A stretch of DNA of 64,000 nucleotides, taken from assembly GCA_021234155.1 (NCBI GenBank), contig JAJEKV010000003.1, forward strand, positions 23,219,569-23,283,568, given 5' to 3'. Position numbers and translations under genes: made by a program. The notes beneath the pieces are model-generated. The model had not been told where the DNA came from. It saw nothing but the letters and a program-made list of their open reading frames with translations, and did not search any database. Below, one piece after another: positions 11,030-22,631 of this stretch. The DNA comes from Isoetes taiwanensis (lineage: Eukaryota > Streptophyta > Lycopodiopsida > Isoetales > Isoetaceae). The first letter of the stretch is position 1, and each line of letters starts with the position of its first letter.

Positions 11030-12886
11030 AAACGGTGCAGTCTCTATTCCTTCTGATAGTTTGAAATATTCTTTGTTGCTATTATGGGGTCCTGAAGCAC
11101 AGTGAGACTTTATTCGTTCGTGCCAATTGGGTGGTTTATGGGGTTACTCTTTTCTATAGAATAAAATAGAATAGACAGAGGTTTGCAGCACATCCTTATT
11201 ATCATACAATATAGTAGTGGTTAACATATTGATAGCTTAGCTTAGGGGCAGATTAGAAATTTGTCATTATGCACAACATAAGAGTCATTATAAAAGTCTC
11301 AACGTTTTTGTTGCATCTAAATCACATGAGAAGAATGCAAATGTTTGAACCCACAATGCCACAAATAACCCCCAAATAGCAACCAGGCTAAACTTGCATA
11401 GAATATGCTGCACCATGAAAATATAGAACGTGAGGCAGCCAGTGGCTTAAAAGGGCCCATGTTCCTGTGATCCACAGTGTCTAAAGCTCCATGGTAATCT
11501 CAAGTATTATTGAACCTCTGAACAAGCGGTACTGCATCAGATACACTTCCAAGAATCTTAACGTTCATATCCGTGTTCTTTTAACTTTGCCAATGAGTTT
11601 CTAATCTTCAGTTATCTAAAATAGATCAAGAACAAGAATCCCTTTCTAGGTTCCTTTCTTGAACTGCTACTTAAGGAGTTCCAATAAAGTTTTTTGTTGA
11701 TCTTGAATTACATGGTGTAGAATTTTCTAAAAGTGTAAGGGAGTTTGTGCTATTAATAAGCTAACTTTATGTCAAGCATTAGAAGACATGATCAAGAGCC
11801 CTTTATTAAGTTTCCTAGCATTCAACAGATGACGTTGCTCTGCAGCATCCAAGAATTCGACTAGTACAAGTCAGTGTTTGTCACATTACATTGAGGACTT
11901 TAGCCTTCACTGAGAACAACTAGCATGCAAACAAAATCTAGAGGATTGCTCTTTTCTATAGGCAGAGGTTTGCAATGCGTCCCTACCATACACCCCTTGC
12001 AGTAAGCCTCTAATATACAATGTGAAGTAATGGTTAACACGTTGACAGTTGAGCTTAAGGGCAGAATCACAAAGTTCTCATTATCCGTAACTAGTTTGCA
12101 AGCACGTTTTTGCCATTAAGTGTACCTAGTTTGCCAAAAATAATCTGACAAATGTGTACTCATAGGAGTAGGGAACAAGTTTTACATTTTTGGGGAATAA
12201 AAGCATCGGTTACTGAGACAACTAGATGGAGATTCCTTTGTGTCATAGCTAGTAAATTGATATTGTCAAAGTGTAAGGCAGTTTGTGCTCTTACATTGAA
12301 TAAGCCATATATGATCAGTGCAGCTCCCATTATGAAGTTCCTAAGCTACTTGTTATAACATGCACTCTGCCTTTGACATAACATGCTTGCTTGCACAGGC
12401 ATTGATAAATGAGGCCGAAAGTGTGGTTAGAAACTGCAGCTGAGATTTTTTTGTGCCTTTACTGGTAAGTTCATCTTCTCAAATGTAAAGCAGTTTGTGC
12501 TCTTCACACTTAATAAGGCTAATCTCACTTTATTTCTGGCAATAGAAGCCATGATCAGTGCAGCTCGTTGTGTTAAGTTTTTAACCTGCTTGTTATAACA
12601 TGCAGAACTGGCTCCACCTTTGACATAACATGCTTGGTTTGTAGCATAAGCATTGGTAAGTGTGGCAGGAAGGCTGTGATTTAGAGTCTACATTTTTATA
12701 GTCCATAAGAATGCATCGTGCGCAGGCATAGTGCTAGAAATATACAAGTTTTCACATGTAATGATTAGACTGGATCTTCCTATTATCTTCAGTACCAAGT
12801 TTCTATATACTAGGAAAGATATACTACATCTGATAGCATAGACATGAAAAGATAAAAGACCAAGTTGTCAAAATAAAAGTAAGTGA
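11030..12886 (+). repeat. R1 repeat family, most complete copy
   Basis: This non-coding, AT-rich element recurs in inverse orientation at 22,632-24,093, 58,963-60,407 and 46,034-46,355. It is built from internal repeats. A block 'CTTTTCTATAG..CAGAGGTTTGCA...GTTAACA..TTGA..GCTTA.GGGCAGA' occurs at about 11,140-11,260 and 11,940-12,070. A block 'AA.TGTAA.GCAGTTTGTGCTCTT...ATGATCA....GC' occurs near 11,730, 12,258 and 12,485. Its right end at about 12,886 matches where the other copies begin; its left end is uncertain. No ORF, terminal inverted repeat or LTR was found, so the class is unknown. Confidence 0.7.
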
Positions 12887-13552
12887 ATATGTTTGAGCAT
12901 GATATATTGAGAGGGAAAGGGACTATAAAAATGGATTCTTATGTATATGATCATCTTTATCTCTATTTTGCATATGAATTCTATTTTAGTTCCATAAATT
13001 CGAGAGTCTGGGTTGTCTGGCAGAAATAGACATGCTCGGTTCCCAATACATTATGGAGTTTGTTACTGCCATTAAAGCAGTCACATGCACCATCATTTGA
13101 AAAAGAAGTAATCTTTTCCATAGTAGCTCCAAAGGAATATTTGTTCGAACAGAAACATGGGGCACATAAAATTTAGACTTCACGATATTCCTCAAGTGTT
13201 GTTTGTTAATGGTCTAAAAGAACTTACAGCTAACATGCATTCAATCCTATGGAGTAGTTCCATGTGTTGCAAGGTTATTTTCAAGGTGAGTTTGCATGTT
13301 AAGTCAGAATAGGTCTTTGCTAATGTTGCAGATTAGATGCTTTTGTACCTTCAATTATAGAGCAATCCCATGTATTTTTCCAGATCAATCCACCTGCTAC
13401 TGGAGTGGGTTCCATCAGGAGAAAGAAATGGCATTCAATTCGAAGGTATCTAGTTGCAATGATCATCATACTTATTGTTTCCTTCAGCTTTCAGGTTTAG
13501 ATCCTACGTTATGTGTTGTGTTTTGTGTGCTTCATCTTATGTTAGTCTTCAC
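12887..13552. other. No gene seen
   Basis: AT-rich sequence between R1 and the LINE remnant. Short frames on both strands lack any recognised motif. Confidence 0.3.
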
Positions 13553-15145
13553 ATTCACGGCATTCTGTTGGCAACGTCGCAACGGTATTTCCAGACCACC
13601 CAAAGAGCAATGTTCACAAGTGAGGCAGCAATACAGCTTCTATCTGAGATCAATATTAGTCCTGACAATTCTAATTCGAGGACAGACAAACAAATGATGG
13701 GGTAACCCAATGCCAGTACTCCATGATCATGGGGCAAAAGATTGTGATCCATTGGATGCCCAATGGATTCCCGAACCGAACATCCAAATGAGCATGTGTC
13801 TACATCTGTTATACCCTTGTTATATAAAGTCACATTTGTACTTAGCCCCCCTTCAAGGGCCATCCATATGAAGAATTGAATCTTCTTAAAACTGATGGAT
13901 TTCCAAGAATTGGCTAAAACTGCTTTAGCCACGACGTTACTCATTCCCAGTCTTATCTCTGCTTTTAACGGAACGTCTTGACTTGACCTAGATCTTTGAC
14001 ACACTGTAATGTTGACATCCATCGAATAGCCACCTTTCTTGTGGCCCAACAACTCCTGACACATAATTGACATTCTTCAAGATCTCCCATAACATTGTCC
14101 TGTCACCTTCCTTAGCATAGGAAATTCTCTGCTTGTGCTTCGTCCAACTAGTCCATTTGCTATTTAACCACATGTGTTGCAACCGTATGATACTTGCATT
14201 CTTCCACTTAATCAAGATGCGAAGATGGGAGAGTGCTAAGGGGAACCTTCGCCTTTCCCAAATCTTGGTGTTCCAGAAAATACTAAATCCTCCTGCTTCT
14301 AGGAGGATTCATAGGGATAAATATATGTTGTACTTCCTTCCAGGCTTGAAAAATCCTTCTCATTACTGGGGATGTCCCAGGAGCCATCTTAAAACTATAG
14401 AGGTACCTCCTTTGGTACCCCTGGCCGCACAGGTAAATGAGAACAAATTGTTACCTACTCAATTGCTAATAGATCTTGCCTCAAAATTTGGAAGTCGGGG
14501 CTCCTATAAAAGCACAATGTCTGAATTCATTGATCTGATGGCTGCCAACATCCTTCCACACTTCAACACGCATTTTATTCCATGAAGGTTCCAAGAGGCA
14601 ATCTTCATGTGGCAAAAAGAGTCAATGTCCTTTGCCTCCACTTGGGCCACCCAGATCTACCTAAAAGCTTGGAGTAAAGAAGCTTTATTGTGGTGGAATA
14701 TCTTTCTCCAAACATTAGAGATCGCAGCATCCCTTCTGGCAAGGGGTCCCATGTAGGATACACCCCACTTCGAATGAGCATCTGGGGAATATATTTCTAG
14801 AGCACGAATGCCAATCATCGTGTACCTTTGCCTCACCTTGCCTTGTAACAAAGCATACCACCCCAAAAGGTTTTTCCCTTTATGGACCCATAACTCTCTT
14901 AGGGACCCACACATTGAGATAGTACATACAAAGAGTCCCTTTTCTAAATGTATGAAGCCATTTTTATAAATCCAAACCTTTCCATAGAGCCCATAGGTTT
15001 TAACCAATGACCTTAACATTGTTCCTGCTATGGCTTTGATTATCACCTTGGGAAGGAACTTGATTTCATCTCTGACACAAAGAACTTGTTGTGAGAATGC
15101 AAACAAGTTCACTTGAAGTTGCAAATTGATTATAAGTTCATTCAA
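13553..15145 (-). pseudogene. LINE (non-LTR retrotransposon) C-terminal remnant
   Basis: Broken minus-strand frames carry post-RT segments of an L1-type LINE. At 15145-14657 the reading includes KVIIKAIAGTMLRSL, LLGWYALLQGKVRQRY and IGIRALEIYSPDAHSKW, then VWRKIFHHNKASLL. Near 14,400 there is APGTSPVMRRIFQAWKEV. At 14073-13555 comes a zinc-finger-RVT-like block, KKIQFFIWMALEGGLSTNV with DTCSFGC and later VVWKYRCDVANRM. Several stops and frameshifts separate the pieces. The RT core itself is absent to the right, so only the 3' part remains, as expected for 5'-truncated LINEs. No poly(A) boundary was fixed. Confidence 0.55.
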
Positions 15146-16011
15146 GGTGCATATTGGTTTAAACCTAAAGGTTATCTACCTAGTGTTGAGCAAATCTTAG
15201 TAGTTTGTTTATAGCAAAATTATTAAGCCAGATCGTTGATGCTTTTAAGGACCTGTGAACAAATAAATCCAGATCATTACATGGGCCATAATGCAAAGCT
15301 TGTCGGGTCTGTGCATATCTACAAATTGTGCCATATATCTGACGTTAGCAGAGGGTTGAGTTTTGGCAACTTGTGTATCCTGCGTCCACAGATTGAGAGC
15401 CATTATGATGCAGGTCGAATGGAGAGCTCGAAATGGACGATCTTCAATTTTCAATGAAGAACAAAGCCCTTTTTCAGATAGAATGGATTAAGATAGGTCT
15501 CAAAATGGTTGTGCGTACAAATCTCTCTTTTTTTTCGCCCGCCTGGGGGGAGGGGGGGGTCGCGAAGAATCCGACCTCTTGCATGCATCTATACAGAGTT
15601 GTAAGTAGTTTTTCTTTATGAATGTTTTTGTGACTGGATTAAGAATAGGATCACGTGAATATGCAGATGTTTGCTCTAAGAAAACTTGTCAAGACTACCT
15701 TGATAGACACATGTTGAGTATATAACTGCTAAAGGATCTCAGTCTTGGCTCTAAATCTATCTCTGATTTCGGCAATTCCAGTGCAAATCTTTCATTTGTT
15801 CCCTTGCCAAATACCTCTTTTTGGGTTGCCCTTAGAGGGGCAAACCCTCCCTAATGTGGGTTTTTGATATATTCTAAATATATGCTGAATTATGATTAGA
15901 ATATGCCAAAAACTGCTTCAAACTGCCTATTTCCAAGTAAACTGTCGGTCACCTTGTGCGGTCGCTACTATTCGAACTGCTTAACCGGCATGAATTTTTG
16001 ATGCTTGCAAG
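15146..16011. other. No gene seen
   Basis: Mixed AT-rich sequence with a G-rich homopolymer run near 15,545-15,560. Small frames on both strands lack recognisable motifs. Confidence 0.3.
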
Positions 16012-16194
16012 GTAGTACTGGACTCCAAAGTTATTGAAAGTTTTGGAGTTCTTTACGCCTTCCCAGAAACAGGAAGAGTGTTGGCGATGGTAGGCGTTCT
16101 TGACGCATTTCCATTAGGGCACATTAATGCCCTTCAACAGCTCTTCCTTGCAAGAAATACTTTGGTGATTACACACACATGGATTGGAAGCCAG
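16012..16194 (+). CDS. Isolated 61-codon exon-like frame, unknown product
   Basis: An open frame of exactly 61 codons is bounded by AG (16010-16011) and GTAAAT (16195). It begins VVLDSKVIESFGVLYAFPET and ends LVITHTWIGSQ. The amino-acid composition looks protein-like, and the frame is stop-free upstream through 'DACK'. I do not recognise the family. It lies just upstream of the SF1-like first exon and on the same strand, so it may belong to a neighbouring gene or gene fragment. Confidence 0.35.
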
Positions 16195-16292
16195 GTAAAT
16201 GGAGGTTCTATTTTTTCGCTTCATACTGAGACTCTGTGATCAGAGTTTTCAACCTATCTTTACCATCACGTATTAATAACAAAAACTTGAAG

Positions 16293-16489
16293 ATGGCTCC
16301 AAAGTCAGGAATGAAGTTTGTGATTCCTAAAACAAACCTGTCGGGGCTCTTGTCCCCATTGCATGAGGTTCGGAAAAGTCGATGCAACAGTATTTGGTGT
16401 TTAAGGAGATCCATTGCGTCTCGGCGAAAGACAAGATGTGGTGTTGATTTGATTCGGGATCCTATTTGTCAAGAGGCGAGCACTTGTGC
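16293..16489 (+). pseudogene. SF1/branchpoint-bridging-like protein, N-terminal exon
   Basis: From ATG 16293 the frame reads MAPKSGMKFVIPKTNLSG and then RRKTRCGVDLIRDP. I recognise this as the N-terminus of plant SF1-like KH proteins, which read similarly with RKT-W-G-x-D. After 'RDP' a one-base shift is needed to regain the expected V-K/R-R-R-A-L-V. In the given frame it ends CAIGC-stop. SF1/BBP proteins bind the intron branchpoint in the early spliceosome. Further exons of the same gene are at 17582, 17706 and 17998. This exon lies outside the duplicated segment, so only the left copy of the locus has it. Confidence 0.5.
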
Positions 16490-17009
16490 TATAGGTTGTT
16501 GATTTAAACTTAATGTCAAAAAAAGGACTTATATTTGATTGTTGCATGTCTTGTGATGTTCCTTTGGATTATGTCTTTGCCGTGATTTATATCTATGCTT
16601 CGACCATGCCAAATATTATTCCAAGGCTGCAGACTTGATAGATTGAAATGTTGTTGATTAATTGATTTTGTAGATCGCCAATTACCATGAAAGTTGCTTG
16701 ATGGCTTGTGAATGTCCTGTGGTATTTTCATTGTTCATTTGATGGCGAAGATTGGGAAATCACGGAGCACTAGAATCCTATGGTGACTCATATCGTGCTA
16801 GGTTGAATGAAACTTAAGGACGCCATTAGAAGTCTTTAAGGGCTGTACTTGGGTATTTGGAAATGGATTCACCAACTACCTATTTCATTTTGTTTTGATG
16901 CATAAAACAATTATATACATACAACCTCGGTTTATTTGGTGGGGAGGTGAATATACAAATAACTAGAAGGTTGGGATTCTAGATGGCAATGACGAGGTGA
17001 TGACATCCA

Positions 17010-17468
17010 AGGGAGTAGATATTGAACAAGATATGGGGAGCTTATTGAATGATGCAAGCTTGTTAGTACAATTCTATGCTTTCTGAGTTCAAGCGTCAAA
17101 TCTCTCGACATTGTGAAAATGAGGCTAATATTGTGTATCGACCCGGATGAGGATTTATCTCAAACTAGTTTTGTGGTTGGTTTTCATCGTTACTTTATTG
17201 AGAAAAAAAGAGCTCAAGCTCATAGTTCATTTTGAGCGAAGTAAAATTATATTCTTGGAGCGGGAGGAACTTCACTTTTGCAGATTTGAAGCACGACTCC
17301 TCTCGTCACGAAGAATGTCTTTTCGAGCAATCTCTTGTATCGATTTATGCAGAAAGTTGAGCAACAGAAGCGAATAAATTATTCGATTCTTTCCCCAGAG
17401 AAAATCCCTATAACACATGGGTTATTCTACGAGGATCCCATAAATTCTTGCACTGAACTTGATTGTTG
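17010..17468 (+). pseudogene. Exon-like frames of unknown protein (copy A)
   Basis: Broken frames match better-preserved ones in copy B (53,300-53,772). They include SKGVDIEQDMGSLLNDASLL, TSFVVGFHR and YNTWVILRG-like text. In A the frame is shifted around 17,075 and again near 17,290. The composition is protein-like, but I do not recognise the family. It lies between SF1-like exons, so it is probably an inserted fragment. Confidence 0.3.
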
Positions 17469-17581
17469 AGTGCTGTCTTTGAACTTTCTTGTGTTCTCAT
17501 GTTGGGCCGCCTATTCTAGGTGTCATATAGTGAGAAAACTCGTGTTGAGCAGACTCGTGTTGTCTAGGTACGAATTTTGAG

Positions 17582-17660
17582 CAGATTCGTGTTGAGCAAA
17601 TTGCACAACTGGAGATGGGAAATTTGGAGGCTAATGCGAATGAACTGCCATGCTTGCTAA
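17582..17660 (+). pseudogene. SF1-like exon fragment (QIRVEQIAQLEMGNLEAN)
   Basis: The frame CAG ATT CGT reads QIRVEQIAQLEMGNLEANAN. It matches the conserved 'TR-V-x-Q-I-x-Q-L-x-x-G-x-L-E' segment that follows the N-terminal exon in plant SF1-like proteins. A short GAGCAGACTCGTGTTG unit upstream is repeated. The second copy of the locus has the same exon near 53,921-53,990. Confidence 0.5.
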
Positions 17661-17705
17661 AGCTTAGGCAGATCCCTTGTATTTGTATCTTCTTTCTCTT
17701 CTTAG

Positions 17706-17751
17706 AAAGGAAGACAGGAACGGTTGGAGTTAGAGAAACGAGAGGCAATAG
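17706..17751 (+). pseudogene. SF1-like exon fragment (ERLELEKREAIG)
   Basis: An acceptor CTTAG precedes AAAGGAAGACAGG, and the donor G|GTGAGT is at 17751/17752. The reading ERQERLELEKREAIG matches the 'E-x-L-E-L-E-R-R-E-A-I-G' helix ahead of the KH domain in SF1 family proteins. In the second copy a 37-bp deletion removes the acceptor and the start of this exon (near 54,019). Confidence 0.5.
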
Positions 17752-17997
17752 GTGAGTTTCTTACAGCTATTGTTGTGCACATATATTATCCTTCTTGCAG
17801 ATAAGCATGTAATATTTTTGCACATGTGGGCATGTGTTTTCTCTGGGTGCCATCTTGTCCATGTACCTATATGCTAGTTTGATATGCTAGTTTGAAGGAA
17901 GATAAATTGTACATTCCAGTAAGTGTTGTAGGATTTGCCATCTTTTGCAAATGAGAATGAGTGGAAATTGTATGTCAAATTATATTGGGTCATACAG

Positions 17998-18063
17998 GTG
18001 AAGAAATATCAAGGATACAACTTTATAAGACAGATCCTTGGACCACGTGGAAACGCACAAATG
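17998..18063 (+). pseudogene. SF1-like KH-domain exon
   Basis: A 66-bp exon is bounded by CATACAG and GTAAGT. It reads VKKYQGYNFIRQILGPRGNA followed by QM: the first part of an SF1/STAR-type KH domain, with the YNFI helix and the GPRG (GxxG) RNA-binding loop. Downstream exons of the KH domain were not found in this window. The gene therefore appears truncated, or the remainder has decayed. The family would bind the branchpoint sequence; whether anything functional is made here is doubtful. Confidence 0.55.
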
Positions 18064-21000
18064 GTAAGTTGCTTCATATGATTATTGTTTATTCTGAAGC
18101 AGTGTGTATGTACTCGCCATTGTGAATACTCATTATTATGTAGACCACTAACTATGATAAAAAGTACAGCCATGGGAGAGTTGATGCAATGTCATCTAAC
18201 CTTTGTAAATTAAATTAATTCGCCTTTCCAAAAAGGCGTTCCATGATGAAGGAAGGAAGCCTTGGTAAATTCATTGCCCATGTCACACCTATTAAGAATA
18301 AACTCTCGTGGCAATTTTCAACCAAAGGTCATAACAATTCAAGTCATTTTTTAATTTTATTAATGGACAAATTTCAAGCCAAGACATAGAAACAGTTCGT
18401 TTAGTTCCCAAAAGTGTGTTTGTTCCATGATGTTCCATGATGAAGGCTTCAACCATAAGGTCATAACAATTCAACTATTAAATGGACAGAATTTTGAGCC
18501 CAAACATAGAAACAAAGCATGGTTTAATTCATTGGTCCCTATACAGAACCTTATCGACAATCCGCCCAACATCATAAAAAAACATAGTATAGTTTGGTTG
18601 ATTGATCAGAATGCATGAATAGCATGAACGTTACCGACAACCTGCTCAATGTCATAAGTAATAACTACAGTATTGTTGCTTGCTCTAACCCCATTGGTAT
18701 TCTTGTGGTCAGTCAGTATATCATCATTGGAGGACGTTATAATTTCGTGAATGGTAGGCGATTAATCGATTTCAAGGGTTCCATGACATACCTAGACTAC
18801 AAATCAAACGCGAATTATCTCCTCAAATTGCTTTTATTAAAAGCTTTTAAAATTCTTTGTAATCTATTCACCCATTAATGTCCCTTCAAAATCCATCAAG
18901 ACACGCTTTTCTATTATTAGGAGGAACCAAATATCGGACATCAAATGAAACACATACCTCCGGAATGAGTTTGACTCTTCTACCAACAACGTTTTAAAAG
19001 CACATAATTTTATTCTTGTTGTAATTGCATAACCACGGTTAATAGACACAATGCATTAAAATTATTGATATAGTATACAACCTCAAAATAGAGAATAATA
19101 GAGACATAACCTATGCAATAACATTGCTAAGATATGGGTATAGTCAAATTTCTACCATCATAAAGGTCATTACCACCTTATCTTAGAGGGCTCTTTCTGA
19201 GCATTTTGAATTGGAGAGATGATATGTTGTAGGGGAATTTGCTAAGCCCTATTCCATATAAGTACCATAGAAATATCATGGTCATGATCTATAAAGCCCA
19301 AAAATAGCTTGTCTTGACATCATATGAATATAAAACCTAATCAACAGCAACTAATCCAATCCAAGATGAGAAAATGGTCTAAGAACATCTCAACTGGGCG
19401 GCAAAGAAACAATGGTTCTTGCACCTTTGCCGCGACTTTGCATTTCAATTTTGACTCTGCTGTCAATTCTTCCTCGAGGCAACCCTGCAAAAAAAAAAAA
19501 TTATAGAGGTGTAGATGTGCTTATCTATGCACAACTCCGCAAGCCAAAGCGAGAGAGCATCCAAAGTGGATCAAAACAACAAAAAGCACGTCTTAGCATT
19601 TCAATTTTGACGAAATGTCAATTCTTCTTCGAGGCAACCCTGCATCATGAACATGTCTTCTTGTGTTGCATCATCAACGTATCTTAAAAGCAAAGTAAAA
19701 AGAATAAACGAAAAATCTTACTAAACACCATAGGGAAGGCATTTAGCTTAAAGACAGGATATGACAGAGCTGCAATCTAAGGAAGAGTTTGAGCTACTTA
19801 AACAGATGCTTGCCTATAATATAAACCATAGCCCAAGAAGGTTAGAAACATACCTAGAAAGCGTGCTAACAACGACATCTTCATTCTTTGGCATGCTATT
19901 ATAGTTGAGTCCTTTGATAGCATCGAGCAATGACATAGTACAAATGCGGATAATCATCAGCTCTTTAGGTAGCCATCTTTATTGTTGGCATGCTATTATA
20001 GCTCAATCATCGTGATATTATCGAGCAATGACATAGTATTCAAGCAAATCGTCATCGGATCTTGGTAGCCAATCACTTTAGCCTCCAAAAAGCTGAAAGT
20101 CTCCAAAAGATTCATGGTCTTTGGTAAATTTGCCATCAACAATCCAATTATACAATACCCAAAAGTCTGATTTGCACCAACAGTCCAAAACAATTCTATA
20201 CAAATCATAAAATTGTGTATAAGAACATCCAAACTGTGCATTGCATTGCATCATGATGAACTGCATCCACAACATTGGATTGGCAAGCACAAAAATATGA
20301 GGAACCAATTAGGCCCATCCCCAATGCCTTGGCAAGTATTTCAGTTATATCTCAGGCTTGTGTCAAGGGCATGCTTACATTATGTCAGGCCAAAATCATA
20401 TGGCATGAAAGACATAAAATGCACGCATGTCCACAATGACCATTACATTATTTTACTTGTGGAGCCAAGTAATATATTGCAGTTGCATTCACACTCAAAT
20501 GTATTGACAAGATGTATCTGTTGGTGCCAGATCGATCACCCAGGCCCTGCCATTTCAGTGAATCAGCAGCAAGAACACGCCCTTCCAACACTCTCACTTG
20601 GACATATAACTAGCATAACTTCTCCACTGGTTCCGATCATTTTCTTCTCACGGATCCGAATAGATTGAGCTCTCTGTTTCAAAGACCGACCGAGAGACAG
20701 AGCGGTTTTATCACGTTTCCTTTGGAAAGACGGCTTGCTCAATTTCTTCATTCCATCAGTCTTACTCTTCCCTTCTTCTTTTTATCAATATCTTCCTTTG
20801 GAATAACAAGCAAACTGCACTGCTTACATCATCCTTTTTGTTTTGGAGTTCCCCTATACCACCTTCATAATGTATGCCCATAGGAGTCTTGGGCTTCATA
20901 GAGGATTCTTCTAGCTCACGTGCAATCTTTGCTTGATTTGAAAGTGAGTGCGCAATCATGTCATGAGCTTTATTATTCCTCAATCCTTCAACATTACATG

Positions 21001-21600
21001 CCAAAAGCAAAAATTTAATCTTGCTTTCCATTTAAAGTAGCCTCTTCAATGAACATATCAAAGGCAAACCTGAATACATCATAGGTGCACCACTCATGGC
21101 ACACCAAGCGTCTCGGATATTACGTGGAATTCCCTATCGCCCAACCAATTCAAGAAATGGTGGCTCTGCATAAGCGGCCTATCAGCGGTGATGCACCACA
21201 TCGGTGGTCCACGTTTTGAAGATGCACCCTTTCGATATAAAATAAAATAGTTCACGGGCTTTGCGAGCCATTTTTACGTATGAATTCAACCGCCATAGGT
21301 GCATTACGATATAACCATTATTGAAATTTTAAGGAAAGGACCTAAATTACCAAGGATTTACGGCGGATTTAAGAGCTACAACTGCCGTAGTCAAATCTAC
21401 GTGCATTATGCTCCTCGGCAAGAAATTCCCGCCATTTCTTTGAAAAATAGTACCATCTATCTATGGCGATGCATCTTTGGTATATCCATGGCCGCCGGGC
21501 TCGTGCTCCGGCCAGATATGATATATTTAGGAGATATGATATATCACCGATATCATCGATATGATATATTTAGGAGATATTTTAAGAAATGGGGATAACT
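18064..21600. other. No recognised gene; internal short duplications
   Basis: Apart from noise-level frames this is AT-rich non-coding sequence. A roughly 120-bp unit containing 'AAGGTCATAACAATTCAA' and 'ATGGACA.A.TTT.AGCC' occurs at about 18,325 and 18,457. On the minus strand a unit ending in TATAATAGCATGCC is repeated at about 19,890-19,960 and 19,985-20,080. A 'GATATGATATATTTAGGAGATAT' type motif is repeated near 21,517 and 21,560. The same pattern recurs in copy B. Confidence 0.4.
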
Positions 21601-21614
21601 TGGGAATCGGGGTC

Positions 21615-21620
21615 TATAAG
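21615..21620 (+). promoter_or_regulatory. Putative TATA box of the acidic ORF
   Basis: TATAAG lies about 50 bp before the ATG at 21,665, in a stretch conserved in copy B (near 57,909). Spacing is short but compatible with a core promoter. Confidence 0.3.
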
Positions 21621-21664
21621 ACTCCCATTCATTCCACATTTCGCATTCTGACATTTTCAATTCG

Positions 21665-22480
21665 ATGGAGCTTGACTTGACGCGAAGACTTTATTTTATT
21701 TGCGGAGGAATTCAACTATCGAGGAGCTTGGACCAGGAGGGGCCCTAGCATTTATTGGCGTACTTGATGTCAATGCGTCTTTTGCAGCTCCTACTTTAGA
21801 CGTTCTTGATGATGAACACCTCTACGGCGAAGACTTATCGAGGAAGACATAGTTAAGCTTATGGATGAATTAGGTGGCTTATTGGTAGAGGACAAAGCGC
21901 CATCATTGGATGGCTTGTTTCGAGAAGACCTAGATGAGGACTTTGTCAACTTTTGTCGATCAATAGAAGAAAATCTCGCAAAGGAGATAGTGAAGTTGAA
22001 GCGAAGCCAAGTATAGCCATGCATGACTTGGTCAATGCATCAATTGGACTTGGAAGTGAGCAGGGAACAAGATAAGCACATGGAACACTTGTACATATCC
22101 GCGTGAATGGCAGCCATGGGAGCAACAAGCAACACAAGGAATGGCAATGAAGAAGAGGAAGATAGTTGCCAACTCGATTCAACAGGGAAGGCATTGCAGC
22201 GACAAGCATGGCAACTATGCCACAAGAAATAGCAGCTCAAGGATGAAGAAGGTAAGATAGAGATGCCCCATCTTGATTGCCCTCGGTGTTTCGGTGATAA
22301 CACACGCCGACTACATGAACAATAAGAAGCAAGGCCAACCCTGTATATCGTCGAAATGCAGCAAGGGGGAGTGGTTGGGGGCAAACTAAGGGTGTTAGGA
22401 CCTCGAAAGCCTCCACAATCTAGGAAACCTAAAGGCAAGATTGTTGCTTCCAATGAGAACTTAACATTTGAGAATGTTCA
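21665..22480 (+). pseudogene. Acidic unknown protein, frame-broken (copy A)
   Basis: Reading both copies together gives a protein-like frame: EEFNYPRSLDQEDALAFIDV, then DVLDDEHLS, DELGGLLVEDKAPSLDGLF, EDLDEDFVNFC, IAMHDLVNASIGLG and KHMEHLYISAEWQPWEQQ. A C-terminal LRVLGPRKPPQSRKPKGKIV precedes a stop region. In copy A the frame breaks near 21,690, 21,825, 22,010 and 22,270-22,340, mostly where the two copies differ at CTG/CAG sites. Some breaks may therefore be sequencing error. No domain is recognised. A putative TATA box lies upstream. It could be a real gene or an element-encoded protein. Confidence 0.35.
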
Positions 22481-22631
22481 GCCACTTGTATATTCATATT
22501 GAAATTGTACTGCCATTTCTATATGGTTATTGAGATTGTACAGCTCCCATTTGGGTTGTAAATACGTTTATAAAGATTTTTTGCACTTGATGTCCTTTGT
22601 TTGTAAGAATTCGTGTCAGTCATCTCCTTTA

